Made by a program: the position numbers and the translations under genes
Shown here: one piece after another, positions 7,845 through 16,386 of the stretch
How the letters are laid out: every line of letters begins with the position of its first letter
How positions within the stretch are numbered: position 1 is the first letter of the stretch
Notes under the pieces: model-generated
What the model saw: only the letters and a program-made list of their open reading frames with translations
What the model was told of the DNA's origin: nothing
Database searches by the model: none
From: Bacteroidales bacterium
GTDB lineage: Bacteria > Bacteroidota > Bacteroidia > Bacteroidales > F082
DNA length: 33,057 bases
Direction: 5' to 3'
Assembly: GCA_017428285.1 (NCBI GenBank)
Contig: JAFRRE010000057.1
Location: 1 to 33,057, forward strand

Positions 7845-9668
7845 TTATTCCGCAAACATTCCCTCAATCAAATCCTTGAAATGTTCGGCAATGATTTTGC
7901 GACGGATTTTCAGGCTGGGGGTCACCTCACCTTCATCGATGGTCCACTCGCGGTCGACCAGTTCGAAACGTTTCACCTTTTCGTAGTCGCCAAAGAACTT
8001 GTTGTAACTATCGACCTCCTTACGGAAACGGTCGTTCACAGCCTTGTTCTTCACCATTTCAGCGTTGGTGGTATAAGGAATGTGGTTCTCCTCGCACCAA
8101 GTCTTCAGGTACTCGAAGTTAGGTACAATCAAAGCGGCGGCAAACTTCTGGTTTTCACCCACCACCATGATGCTGTTGATGAACTTTGATTCAGCGAAGC
8201 GGTTCTCTATCAGTGCCGGCGAGATGTACTTGCCCATCGAGTCCTTGAATATCTCCTTCATGCGGCCCGTGATTTTCAGCAGGCCATCCTCATCAAACTC
8301 GCCGATGTCGCCCGTATGGAAATAACCTTCTTCGTCGATGGCAATCTTGGTCTGCTCCTCATCTTTGTAATAGCCCTTCATCACAGGCGAACCTTTCACG
8401 AGGATCTCGCCCGACTCTGGGTCGATCTTGAATTGCACACTCCCGCAAGGCACACCCACGGTTCCCGCCTTGATGATGCCCAATGCCAAACTGTTGGTGG
8501 CAATCACCGGCGAGGTCTCCGTCAAACCATAGCCTTCTACAATCGGGATGTTCATGGCAGCGAAAAGACGCACCAAACGCGGCTGCAAGCTAGCGCCACC
8601 CGAGATGATGAATTCCAAACGACCGCCGAAAGCCTTACGCACATCCTTGAAGACCAAGCGATTCGCCCAGTACAACTTAAACCTATAAGCTCTATTCTTC
8701 TTTACGCCAGTCTCATCGTAACGCTCGGCCAACTTGAAAGCCCAATTGAAAATGCGTTTCTTCGCGCCCTTCAGCTTGTCGCCCTTGCGGATGATGCCGT
8801 TATACACCTTTTCTATGACACGAGGCACCGTAGTGAAATGCTCGGGCTTGATGTCAGCGATGTCGCGCATGATAGTGCCAAAGTTCTCTACATAATAGGT
8901 CGAGTTGCCCAGGTACAAGTGGGTGTACAGCACCGAACGCTCATAAATGTGTGACAAGGGCAGGAAACTCACCACCTTGTGCGAACTTGGCACGGGATAG
9001 TGCGGACCATAATGGGCCACACAACTCATCAGGTTGTAGTGTGTCAGCATCACGCCTTTGGGTGTACCCAAAGTACCAGAAGTATAGATGATCGTGGCCA
9101 CATCTTCAGGGTCGACGGCATCTTTGTGCGCCTGCAAATTGGCGAGGCTTTTTTTGTCGATTTTAACCGAAACCATCAATCCACGCAAGGTCATCATACC
9201 TTCAACGGGATTGAAAGTGAACTCCTTGGGGCGCTCAGGCATGGCGGCTAGGATTCCCTTGACCTTATTGTGAAGGAGCGAGCCTTCCACGAAGACAATC
9301 TTTGGCTCGGCGTGGTTGAGGATATGTTCGAAATCGCTCTGGCGCACCGTGGGATAGATGGGCACCAAAATAGCACCAATCTGTTGCACAGCGAAATCCA
9401 CCATATTCCACTGAGGACAGTTGTTCGAAATCACCGCAACGCGGTCGCCCTTACCCACGCCCAGACCCATCAAGCCCTGACTGATAGTATCCGTCATCTT
9501 CACGAAATCACGGCTGATGTATTTTTTCCATTCCCCGTCAACCTTGCTTGCAAACATGGCTTTTTTCTTACCATATTTCTCCACAAATCTCGGCAAAAGG
9601 TCGAAAGTGCGAGGTGGTATGTCGGCATAAGCCTGAACGGTTTTCCCTTTGTTTGATGTCTTTTCCAT
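7845..9668 (-). CDS. Long-chain-fatty-acid--CoA ligase (AMP-forming)
   Basis: This 607-residue acyl-CoA synthetase of the ANL superfamily activates fatty acids with ATP to acyl-AMP and then to acyl-CoA, for lipid synthesis or recycling. The P-loop motif reads IIYTSGTLGTPKGVMLTH, with Leu in the usual SGTTG position. The adenine-binding motif is EGYGLTETSPV and the hinge region YFHTGDIGEFDEDGLLKITGR is followed by the catalytic-lysine region near the C-terminus. I chose the ATG at 9668 (MEKTSNKGKTVQ). A start at 9707 would add a weak 13-residue leader. The gene is transcribed divergently from the phosphopantetheinyl transferase. A near-consensus -7 box (TATTTTCG, 9687-9694) lies just upstream. 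A fadD-like role is inferred; chain-length preference cannot be read from sequence. Confidence 0.9.
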   Translation of the reverse strand: MEKTSNKGKTVQAYADIPPRTFDLLPRFVEKYGKKKAMFASKVDGEWKKYISRDFVKMTDTISQGLMGLGVGKGDRVAVISNNCPQWNMVDFAVQQIGAILVPIYPTVRQSDFEHILNHAEPKIVFVEGSLLHNKVKGILAAMPERPKEFTFNPVEGMMTLRGLMVSVKIDKKSLANLQAHKDAVDPEDVATIIYTSGTLGTPKGVMLTHYNLMSCVAHYGPHYPVPSSHKVVSFLPLSHIYERSVLYTHLYLGNSTYYVENFGTIMRDIADIKPEHFTTVPRVIEKVYNGIIRKGDKLKGAKKRIFNWAFKLAERYDETGVKKNRAYRFKLYWANRLVFKDVRKAFGGRLEFIISGGASLQPRLVRLFAAMNIPIVEGYGLTETSPVIATNSLALGIIKAGTVGVPCGSVQFKIDPESGEILVKGSPVMKGYYKDEEQTKIAIDEEGYFHTGDIGEFDEDGLLKITGRMKEIFKDSMGKYISPALIENRFAESKFINSIMVVGENQKFAAALIVPNFEYLKTWCEENHIPYTTNAEMVKNKAVNDRFRKEVDSYNKFFGDYEKVKRFELVDREWTIDEGEVTPSLKIRRKIIAEHFKDLIEGMFAE

Positions 9669-9779
9669 ATGCACAGAAAATCGATGCGAAAATAAAACTA
9701 ATTTCAATCAACACTTTATTTTATCCAAACGAAGGGGGATTTTATGCACAAACAAGGTGATTTTGTCAATGAAAATTTA

Positions 9780-9813
9780 TTTGACATCGATTGTACAAGA
9801 ATGATTATTTTTG
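9780..9813 (+). promoter_or_regulatory. Promoter of the phosphopantetheinyl transferase gene
   Basis: TTTG (9780-9783), 22 bp, then TATTTTTG (9806-9813). The gene's ATG at 9830 follows at a short distance, while the upstream in-frame ATG at 9791 falls between the two boxes and is therefore not the start. Confidence 0.7.
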
Positions 9814-9829
9814 CATCGCTAAAAGTCCT

Positions 9830-10396
9830 ATGATTTCCATTTTCGACGATATGGCCCAAGTCACCGAAGCCGAGGTGCAACGAATGCTGCCATTGGTGGA
9901 TGAGCAACGGCGCAACGAAGCCCTGAGATACAAACATCTGTTCGGGCAATTCGCTTGCCTCAAGTCGTGGCTCATGCTGAAAGAGCTTCTAAAACCTTTG
10001 GGAGTCAATAACTTGGAAATGGGTCAAAACGAACATGGAAAACCTTATTTGGTTCACCATCCCAATGTGCATTTCAACCTCAGCCATTGCAAAAACGGCA
10101 TCGCTGTGGTGGTAGACCTCTCCCCTGTCGGAATGGACATTGAGAGCTTCCGTAAGGACAACTTAGCCTTGGTCAAGAAAACAATGAACCCTGCCGAAGC
10201 GGAATGGATCCGTTCTTCCGCCAACCCCGTAGAGGCTTTCACCCAATACTGGACCAAGAAGGAAGCCGTTGTGAAGCTGCGCGGCACGGGCCTCACCGAT
10301 GACCTGTACCGCATCCTTGACGGTGATGGCTACCGATTGGAGACACACGTCAACCGCGAGAAAAACTATGCTTGGAGCGTGGCCTATACCCAATAA
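9830..10396 (+). CDS. 4'-phosphopantetheinyl transferase superfamily protein (Sfp-type)
   Basis: This 188-residue protein should move the 4'-phosphopantetheine arm from coenzyme A onto a Ser of an acyl or peptidyl carrier protein. The family motifs are visible: VHFNLSHCKNGIAVVV, then VGMDIES with the Mg-binding Asp/Glu, and WTKKEAVVKLRGTGL with the third acidic ligand. The length suits a compact Sfp-type enzyme. Its neighbour on the other strand is an acyl-CoA ligase, so both may serve lipid or carrier-protein metabolism, but no carrier protein or synthase is nearby to name the substrate. The promoter position fixes the start at 9830 (MISIFDDMAQVT). Confidence 0.88.
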   Translation: MISIFDDMAQVTEAEVQRMLPLVDEQRRNEALRYKHLFGQFACLKSWLMLKELLKPLGVNNLEMGQNEHGKPYLVHHPNVHFNLSHCKNGIAVVVDLSPVGMDIESFRKDNLALVKKTMNPAEAEWIRSSANPVEAFTQYWTKKEAVVKLRGTGLTDDLYRILDGDGYRLETHVNREKNYAWSVAYTQ

Positions 10397-10400
10397 AAAA

Positions 10401-10424
10401 GCTGCGGAGCCAAAGCCCCGCAGC
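10401..10424 (-). terminator. Intrinsic terminator of carbamate kinase
   Basis: On the minus strand GCTGCGG and CCGCAGC (7-bp stem, 10-base loop) are followed by six T residues (10395-10400). It lies between the convergent ends of the transferase gene and arcC. The plus strand has no T-run after the hairpin. Confidence 0.8.
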
Positions 10425-10452
10425 ATAATGAACTTCCAAAAACAATTACTCC

Positions 10453-11394
10453 TTAAGCTATGATTCTTGTTCCGCAAGTCGGGTCACCGAGCCTGGTAGC
10501 TTCGGTGATGATGGCCTCGTGGCCCGTGGCTTCCACAAACAAGATAGCTGCACGCACCTTGGGAGCCATGCTGCCTTCGGTGAACTGACCGTCAGCCAAG
10601 TGCTTTTTCGCCTCGGCCACCGTGATGGTATCCAAAGCCTGCTCGTTTTCCTTGCGGAAATTGATGTAGACCTTCGGCACGTCGGTGAGAATGTAGAACT
10701 CATCAGCATGGATGTTGATGGCCGTCATGGCTGAAGCGAGATCCTTGTCAATGACCGCCTCGATACCGCCAAGGCTACCGTCGGCCTTTTCGATGACAGG
10801 GATGCCACCACCACCTACGGTGATGACGATGTTGCCCTGCTCGGCCAACTGTTTCACCAGCTCAACATTCTGAATGGCAATCGGTTTGGGCGAAGCCACA
10901 ACCTTGCGCCAGCCGCGACCTTTTGGGTCTTCCTTATAGACGGCACCCGTCTCGGCAGCGTACTTCTCAGCGTCTTCCTTGGAATAATAAGGGCCAACGG
11001 GTTTGGTCGGGTTTTGGAACATCGGGTCGTTCTTGTCGACCACCACCTGCGTCACCAAAGTGACCACATTGCGCTTGATGCCTTCCTTGGCAAAGGTCTT
11101 ACCCAGGCCCATCTCAATCATGAAACCGATAAGGCCTTGGGTCTCAGCCACGCAGAAGTCGATAGGCATACCCGGCACTCCAAACTGATGGTGACCAGCC
11201 TCATGCTGCAGCATAACGTTACCCACTTGAGGGCCGTTGCCGTGGCCGATGACCAAATTATAATCGTTCTTCAGGAAAGGAAGCAGCGAATGGCAAGTCT
11301 CAGTGACGTTCTCCATCTGTTCCTTGTAGGTTCCTTTTTGACCGCCTCTCAACAGGGCATTTCCGCCGAAGGCGATGACTGCTAATTTCTTCAT
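10453..11394 (-). CDS. arcC: Carbamate kinase
   Basis: This 313-residue protein interconverts carbamoyl phosphate plus ADP with ATP plus carbamate, the last, ATP-yielding step of arginine or agmatine fermentation. The family signatures are clear: AFGGNALLR at the N-terminus, VIGHGNGPQVGN, the FCVAETQGLIG stretch, ITVGGGGIPVI, and FYILTDVPKVYINF. The length is the usual one. Arginine deiminase and ornithine carbamoyltransferase genes are absent from the neighbourhood, so the pathway partners must lie elsewhere. The 135-bp upstream gap carries a structured repeat and no clear promoter, so it may be read from the lipocalin gene upstream. It ends in a good intrinsic terminator. Confidence 0.96.
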   Translation of the reverse strand: MKKLAVIAFGGNALLRGGQKGTYKEQMENVTETCHSLLPFLKNDYNLVIGHGNGPQVGNVMLQHEAGHHQFGVPGMPIDFCVAETQGLIGFMIEMGLGKTFAKEGIKRNVVTLVTQVVVDKNDPMFQNPTKPVGPYYSKEDAEKYAAETGAVYKEDPKGRGWRKVVASPKPIAIQNVELVKQLAEQGNIVITVGGGGIPVIEKADGSLGGIEAVIDKDLASAMTAINIHADEFYILTDVPKVYINFRKENEQALDTITVAEAKKHLADGQFTEGSMAPKVRAAILFVEATGHEAIITEATRLGDPTCGTRIIA

Positions 11395-11438
11395 ATTTCG
11401 GATTTAAGATTTAAAGATTCAAAATTCAAAGATTGGCT

Positions 11439-11528
11439 TTTGGCTACTGGCCACTGGCAGCTTCAACAGAAGGAAAATCTCCCTTTTTCATTAAGCTGCC
11501 AGAAGCCGTAGGCCAGCTGCCAGAAGCT
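11439..11528. repeat. Structured repeat in the arcC upstream gap
   Basis: AGCTGCCAGAAGC occurs twice (11494-11506 and 11515-11527, period 21), and GGCAGCTT at 11457-11464 is the inverse of AAGCTGCC at 11493-11500. The adjoining stretch repeats GGCTACTGGCCACTGGC-like units. It could be a dispersed intergenic repeat or a terminator/leader structure between the lipocalin gene and arcC. Confidence 0.5.
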
Positions 11529-11529
11529 A

Positions 11530-11877
11530 TTATTTCCTATGATATGTCACGGAATAACCGTCCTGACCGATGACCAGCAGGCTATCATTAAGGGAGATGA
11601 TGTTGTTGGTGTCGGCAAAGCTGGCCTGGGTGGTTCCATTCACCACGCCGTTGAGGATCAGCTTGTCGCCTACCTTTTCCCAGCTCTTGTATTCTCTGAA
11701 ACCCGTATTGATGGACACCACTTCGCCATTTTCAAGCAAAGTGAAACCCACTTCTCCAAGGAGGCTGCCCTCGGCTGCGGGTTCAACCCAAGTTCCAACG
11801 ATGGAAGGACGGGAACACGAGGCAAAAGCCAAACCCATCATTCCACATAAAGCAATGATAATCAATCGTTTGTTCAT
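11530..11877 (-). CDS. Lipocalin-like lipoprotein (lipocalin_3 type)
   Basis: This 115-residue protein has a signal peptide ending in AFASC, with Cys21 the likely lipidated residue, so it should sit in the cell envelope. The mature part starts IVGTWVEPA and continues GFTLLENGEVVSINT, KSWEKVGDKLILNG and a SLLVIGQDGYSVTYHRK tail. This is the pattern of small Bacteroidota lipocalin-like proteins (lipocalin_3), probably a small beta barrel or half-barrel. The ligand is unknown. A strong Shine-Dalgarno (AAGGAGT at about 11883-11889) precedes the ATG, which is uncommon here. It has its own promoter and may be transcribed with arcC downstream. Confidence 0.8.
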   Translation of the reverse strand: MNKRLIIIALCGMMGLAFASCSRPSIVGTWVEPAAEGSLLGEVGFTLLENGEVVSINTGFREYKSWEKVGDKLILNGVVNGTTQASFADTNNIISLNDSLLVIGQDGYSVTYHRK

Positions 11878-11904
11878 TTCTTACTCCTTTTTGTTTTGGA
11901 GCGG

Positions 11905-11937
11905 CAAAGATACGAACTTTTCTTTCACAAAATCAAG
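11905..11937 (-). promoter_or_regulatory. Promoter of the lipocalin-like lipoprotein gene
   Basis: On the minus strand CTTG (11934-11937), 21 bp, then TATCTTTG (11905-11912), matching TAnnTTTG, 28 bp before the ATG. Confidence 0.65.
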
Positions 11938-11941
11938 ATTT

Positions 11942-14713
11942 TCAATTCTTTTTGGCTTTTTTCATCCTGTGCACCAAACGTTCCAATTCCCCAAGCCACA
12001 AAATCAAAGAGGTTCCAATGATGATGCGTACCCAGTCGCCCAAAGGCAAAGGCACTACATTGAACATCTCGCCGGCGAAAGAGATAATGAGCACCTGGCC
12101 AATCGCTATTATCAGTACAGTGATGCCAAAACCACGCCTTATATCCTTGTTCAACAAGCCCTTAAACGCAGAGTCCATAGTATAATATGCCTTTGCGTTG
12201 AAGATGTTCCAGAACTGCATGAAGACGAAAATGGTGAAAAGCAACGACAATTCCTTAGGCGTGAATCTTCCTCCAACATGATGGAAATTGAAGTAACTCA
12301 AAAAATAGTCACGAATGGAGAACTCCGTCAACGAGTCGACATGGCAGTGCATGAAATATTGAATGAAGCCGAACAGCACCCCCACAAACAGCAAACCTGC
12401 ACCGAAGATGCGCCTGCCCATATCCTTGGTGATGATGAAGGCATCACGCGCACGTGGCTTCTCGTTCAACACACTCTTGTCTGGAGGCAAGGATGCCAAA
12501 GCCATGGCAGCAAAAGTATCCATGATAAGGTTGATCCACAGCATCTGCGTCACGGTGAGGGGCGAATCCGTCCCCATCACCGCTCCCAGCAACACGATGA
12601 GACACGCCGCCACATTGATGGTCATCTGGAACAGGATAAAACGCTGGATGTTATGGTAGAGCGAACGGCCCCACATCACAGCACGGGCAATGCTCTTGAA
12701 CGAATTGTCGAGGATGGTGATGTCGCTGGCTTCCTTGGCCACCGAAGTGCCGTCGCCCATCGAAAGGCCGATCTGGGCACGGTTCAAGGCAGGCGCATCG
12801 TTGGTGCCATCGCCCGTCACGGCCACCACCTCTCCCCTTTCCTGCAACAGACGCACCAAGCGTTCCTTGTCGGAAGGACGGGCACGCGACATGATTTTCA
12901 AATCGTCGATGCGTTCTTTGATTTCATCGTCGGTCAACAGGTTAAACTGCTTGCCCGTAATCATCTGTCGCTCAATGTCGTCATTCTCGTTCCAAAGCCC
13001 CACTTGTCGGCCAATCTCCCTTGCCGTGCCAGGCGTGTCGCCCGTCACAATCTTGATGCCTATGCCTGCGTCGAGACAGTCCTTCACAGAATCAGCCACA
13101 TCGTCACGAATGGGATCGATGATACCTACAACGCCAAGGAAACAAAGGTCCTCTATTGTCAGCTTGTTGTTGACAAACACCGTCTCTAATTCCTCCTCCG
13201 TGATGTATTTGTAGGCAAATCCCAAGGTACGCATAGCCTTGCTTTGGTATTCCAACAGCTTGCTTTCGACCTCCTGCTTCACCCAAGCGATGCCAGCCTC
13301 GCCATCGAGTTTCCTCACCGTAGCGCAACGCTTCAACAACATTTCGGGTGCACCTTTCACATACAAAATATACTCGCCCGCAAACGGTGTCTTGACCACT
13401 GTACACATATATTTATACCTTGGAGTAAAAGGCAACTGACGGACAATCTTCACTTCATCGCGAATCCTCACATAGTCAACATTGTTGTCGAAAAGCCATA
13501 ACAACAAGGCACCTTCGGTGGGATTACCGATCACCTTCACCTTTTTCTTGTCGCTATAGTCCAAAAATGCCGTCGAATTGATCGCAATTCCTTCTGCCAT
13601 CAGATGGGCCACTTCGGAATTGTCAAACTGGCCATCCTTTAATCCGTAGATAAAGCTGTCACCCAAGCTCATACGGTTTTTGGTGAGTGTGCCCGTCTTG
13701 TCGGTACAAATCACCGTTGCCGCACCCATGGTCTCGCAAGCATGCATCTTACGCACCAAGTTATTGGTTTCCAACATTCTCTTCATGCTCATAGCCAGAC
13801 TCAAGGTGACACTCATGGGCAGACCTTCCGGCACAGCCACCACAATCAACGTGACAGCAATCATCAACGTGTTGAGCAGATAACGGGCAAAATCCATCCA
13901 TTCGAAGGGCATGTGGTCGTCATACATAAAATACATCAGCAGACGAAGCACGACAATCAAACCTGCGACAACGTAACTGGCTATGGTGATGCCATTACCC
14001 AATTTGTCAAGCTGTTCGTTAAGTGGTGTCTTCACCTTGTTGTCGATTTGCGCACCGCGATACACATCGCCCCATTCCGTGTCATCGCCCACCTTCTCGA
14101 CCACAAAGATACCATGGCCTTCCATCACCGTGCAGCCACGGCAGACGTAGTTGGAAGGATAAGTGGCCTCTTCCTTGAACTCCTCTTTATTCGTAGTCTT
14201 GCTGCACGATGGCTCGCCCGTCAGGTCGGATTCGTTCACCCGCATGGCAACGGCTTCCATCAAGGTGCCATCGGCAGGAATCTCATCACCCGTATTCAAT
14301 ATCACTGTATCGCCCACCACGACATCCTTACGCTCGATGCGCTGCACCAGTCCATCGCGATACACCGTCACCATCGTCTCGTCTTCGGTCTGGTTCAAGA
14401 TGTCGAACTTCTTGTTGGCGCTCACCTCGAAGACAAAACCCACCGTGGTAGCCAACATCACCGCCACGAATATGCCCAAAGGCTCCAAAAGCACCGAGAG
14501 CCCCTCGCTGCCCGTGAACAACTGATACAAAGAGACCGCGACTGACAACAACAATGCTATCAACAAGATGCGTATGATGGGATCAGAAAACTTCTCAAGA
14601 AACTGTTTCCAAAGCGGATCTTTTTGGGGTGGGGTCAACACATTGTCGCCATACTTTTTGCGGCTTTCCTCAACTTCTTCCTGGGTTAAACCATTCTTAT
14701 AATTATGTGCCAT
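11942..14713 (-). CDS. Calcium-translocating P-type ATPase, PMCA type
   Basis: This 923-residue P2-type ATPase should export Ca2+ from the cytoplasm using ATP. The N-terminal cation-ATPase domain starts NGLTQEEVEESRKKYGDN. PEGLP in the ion-binding helix M4 is at residues 295-299. The phosphorylated Asp338 lies in CTDKTGTLT and the hinge TGDGTNDAPAL begins at residue 633. The C-terminal six-helix cation-ATPase domain is complete. The M4 motif VAVPEGLP and the end of M6 (NLIMDTFAAMALA) are typical of PMCA-type Ca pumps rather than Na/K pumps. It stands alone, divergent from the TerB-domain gene, with a -7 box 52 bp upstream. The N-terminus is short and no regulatory tail is present. Confidence 0.93.
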   Translation of the reverse strand: MAHNYKNGLTQEEVEESRKKYGDNVLTPPQKDPLWKQFLEKFSDPIIRILLIALLLSVAVSLYQLFTGSEGLSVLLEPLGIFVAVMLATTVGFVFEVSANKKFDILNQTEDETMVTVYRDGLVQRIERKDVVVGDTVILNTGDEIPADGTLMEAVAMRVNESDLTGEPSCSKTTNKEEFKEEATYPSNYVCRGCTVMEGHGIFVVEKVGDDTEWGDVYRGAQIDNKVKTPLNEQLDKLGNGITIASYVVAGLIVVLRLLMYFMYDDHMPFEWMDFARYLLNTLMIAVTLIVVAVPEGLPMSVTLSLAMSMKRMLETNNLVRKMHACETMGAATVICTDKTGTLTKNRMSLGDSFIYGLKDGQFDNSEVAHLMAEGIAINSTAFLDYSDKKKVKVIGNPTEGALLLWLFDNNVDYVRIRDEVKIVRQLPFTPRYKYMCTVVKTPFAGEYILYVKGAPEMLLKRCATVRKLDGEAGIAWVKQEVESKLLEYQSKAMRTLGFAYKYITEEELETVFVNNKLTIEDLCFLGVVGIIDPIRDDVADSVKDCLDAGIGIKIVTGDTPGTAREIGRQVGLWNENDDIERQMITGKQFNLLTDDEIKERIDDLKIMSRARPSDKERLVRLLQERGEVVAVTGDGTNDAPALNRAQIGLSMGDGTSVAKEASDITILDNSFKSIARAVMWGRSLYHNIQRFILFQMTINVAACLIVLLGAVMGTDSPLTVTQMLWINLIMDTFAAMALASLPPDKSVLNEKPRARDAFIITKDMGRRIFGAGLLFVGVLFGFIQYFMHCHVDSLTEFSIRDYFLSYFNFHHVGGRFTPKELSLLFTIFVFMQFWNIFNAKAYYTMDSAFKGLLNKDIRRGFGITVLIIAIGQVLIISFAGEMFNVVPLPLGDWVRIIIGTSLILWLGELERLVHRMKKAKKN

Positions 14714-14736
14714 TCTGCTTGTTTATCAATTTTTGT

Positions 14737-14744
14737 TATTTTTG
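14737..14744 (+). promoter_or_regulatory. -7 element of the TerB-domain gene
   Basis: TATTTTTG matches TAnnTTTG and would start a transcript about 85 bases before the ATG at 14836. No clear -33 box. Confidence 0.5.
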
Positions 14745-14764
14745 CACTGAAAAAAAAACAGCGG

Positions 14765-14772
14765 CAAAAATA
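14765..14772 (-). promoter_or_regulatory. -7 element of the calcium ATPase gene
   Basis: Minus-strand TATTTTTG, 52 bp before the ATPase ATG. It lies only 20 bp from the divergent plus-strand -7 box, so the two promoters overlap and polymerases would compete. Confidence 0.5.
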
Positions 14773-14835
14773 CAACCTCCCTACAAACTGAAAAGAGGTT
14801 GCAAGGTTACAACCCAAAATTAAGAAGATAAGGCG

Positions 14836-16209
14836 ATGAAATTCAGGGAAATACATAAGACAGCGTTGGCAAAGGTGATTTCTGATCTTGTCCAATGCGA
14901 TGGTATCGTCAACCAAGGTGAGATTGATTTCCTACAACAGGTATACGCCCTTTTCAACATCACGCTCACCAGCCGAAAAAAAGCAACCAACCTCAGCCTT
15001 TCTGAAGCTGTCAACATGCTGAGAAGCCTTGGCAACCAAGAGAAAATCGCCATCCTTCGAGTGTTTCAGCAACTCTCCCTTTCCGATGACTCCCTTGACC
15101 CTTCAGAGTCGCTGCTGATTACAGCACTACTGCTCTCCATCGGCATCGAACTGCCTGAAACCCAAGGTCTCAATGCCAGTTTTGTCTCCATCCCTAGTCT
15201 TAGTTTCGACACGCGTAATGCTGTCCTTTATGTCGAGCCCAACTACAACAGGAAAGTCAACACCTGCATCAAACGTGACTATGATGCCATTTGTGAGCTG
15301 CTACGCCAATCGCAACGTGAGTTCTTCTACCTCCCCAAAGCCATCGATGACCTCAAAAGCAAGAAAAAAACCTTCCGCAATACACTCAGTTACATCGAGC
15401 CTACCCTATCCGATGCCCAGCTCGACCTCATCGACAAGCATCTTCCCAAACTCGACAGCGTGTTCCTTTCCAAGGAAATCTTCCTGAATTACCTTAATGC
15501 CAACGGATTGAAAATCAGCAAGCCTTCATTTTTCCTCAAGATTGGCAATATGAAACCCGGCATATATCAGGATTTCCTCATCCTTGAAACTAGCGACGAC
15601 CCCTTGAAGACCTTGGAACGTCTCGTTCAACTGAATGACAACATCTTGAAAATCAACCCGCCTGTTGGCAACCTCAAGGAAGAAAGACTCATCCGAAAGC
15701 TGACTTTAAAAACCGAGGCGGAACAGAAAGAGGAGTTGAACTACACTGGATTCCACAAAATCATCCTCGACATCCTGCTGAAATACGACGGGTTACATGA
15801 AGTCAGTCGGCTGTTCATCACCCGAAAAGGCGACATCTTCCTCACCGACCGCAACAACACCGAAGTCAAGATGCCAGCCCTATGCAAGGCACTATATATC
15901 TTCTTCCTCATCCACGAAGACGGCCTCTCGCTCAATTACCTGAACGACCACAAGTCAGAGCTATACAAAATCTACAGCCATATCTCAACTTATGGTGATG
16001 AGGAACTTCTCAAACGAGCCATCGACAACCTCACCGACTTCATCGGATCCACGATGAACGCCAACCTCTCGCGCATCCGCAAGGCTTTCCGCGACATTTT
16101 GGGCGACGAGGCCAACATCTACCTTATCAAAGGTGAAAAAGGTGGACGAAAAGTTGTCCACCTTGACCGTCACCTCGTGGTCTTTGAAGACCTCGAAGCT
16201 TTTCTCTAA
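14836..16209 (+). CDS. TerB-like domain protein of unknown function
   Basis: This 457-residue protein has an N-terminal all-helical domain (about 1-110) resembling TerB/DjlA-type modules: ALAKVISDLVQCDGIVNQGEIDFL, then repeated acidic EF-like positions and SDDSLDPSE. The middle (about 125-300) contains charged alpha/beta sequence with no match I recognise. The C-terminal part (about 310-457) has helical LCKALYIFFLIHEDGLSL followed by LSRIRKAFRDILGD, which looks like a winged-helix or helix-turn-helix arrangement, but this is inference. There is no signal peptide or membrane segment, so it is cytoplasmic. An AAGGCG stretch just before the ATG may act as ribosome binding site. It is monocistronic and divergent from the calcium ATPase; a functional link is not shown. 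Confidence 0.75.
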   Translation: MKFREIHKTALAKVISDLVQCDGIVNQGEIDFLQQVYALFNITLTSRKKATNLSLSEAVNMLRSLGNQEKIAILRVFQQLSLSDDSLDPSESLLITALLLSIGIELPETQGLNASFVSIPSLSFDTRNAVLYVEPNYNRKVNTCIKRDYDAICELLRQSQREFFYLPKAIDDLKSKKKTFRNTLSYIEPTLSDAQLDLIDKHLPKLDSVFLSKEIFLNYLNANGLKISKPSFFLKIGNMKPGIYQDFLILETSDDPLKTLERLVQLNDNILKINPPVGNLKEERLIRKLTLKTEAEQKEELNYTGFHKIILDILLKYDGLHEVSRLFITRKGDIFLTDRNNTEVKMPALCKALYIFFLIHEDGLSLNYLNDHKSELYKIYSHISTYGDEELLKRAIDNLTDFIGSTMNANLSRIRKAFRDILGDEANIYLIKGEKGGRKVVHLDRHLVVFEDLEAFL

Positions 16210-16232
16210 CCGAACGAATCCGATTGTATTAA

Positions 16233-16372
16233 CAAATGAGGTTCCCTTTGGGAATGGAGAATGTCGGTAATATTACCAGCAGTGGCTTATAACGTCTTCC
16301 AAACGTAAACGTTACTTGCCGCCGCTGTTTACAAAATAATTACAATTCCATTCCCGAAGGGAACCTCCTTTA
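16233..16372. repeat. REPIN-like nested inverted repeat between convergent genes
   Basis: Two 20-base arms (16238-16257 and 16348-16367) are inverted copies matching at 19 of 20 positions. Each arm is itself a palindrome (TTCCCTTTGGGAA and TTCCCGAAGGGAA). Inside are further inverted pairs, CAGCAGTGGC against GCCGCCGCTG (8 of 10) and TAACGT against ACGTTA, so the whole stretch can fold into one long imperfect hairpin. Two inverted REP palindromes around a spacer is the plan of a REPIN. It lies between the ends of the TerB-domain gene and pepE and may also stop transcription. Confidence 0.65.
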
Positions 16373-16386
16373 GCACGTATGCCTTT

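Noticed and set aside
11570..13189. Long open frame on the plus strand (539 codons) across the lipocalin and calcium ATPase genes
   Set aside because: It is antisense to two clear genes, is His/Gln-rich in the way of frames opposite GC-rich coding sequence, and has no promoter or recognisable domain.
13742..14545. Plus-strand open frame of 267 codons opposite the calcium ATPase
   Set aside because: His-rich antisense shadow of a well-supported gene.
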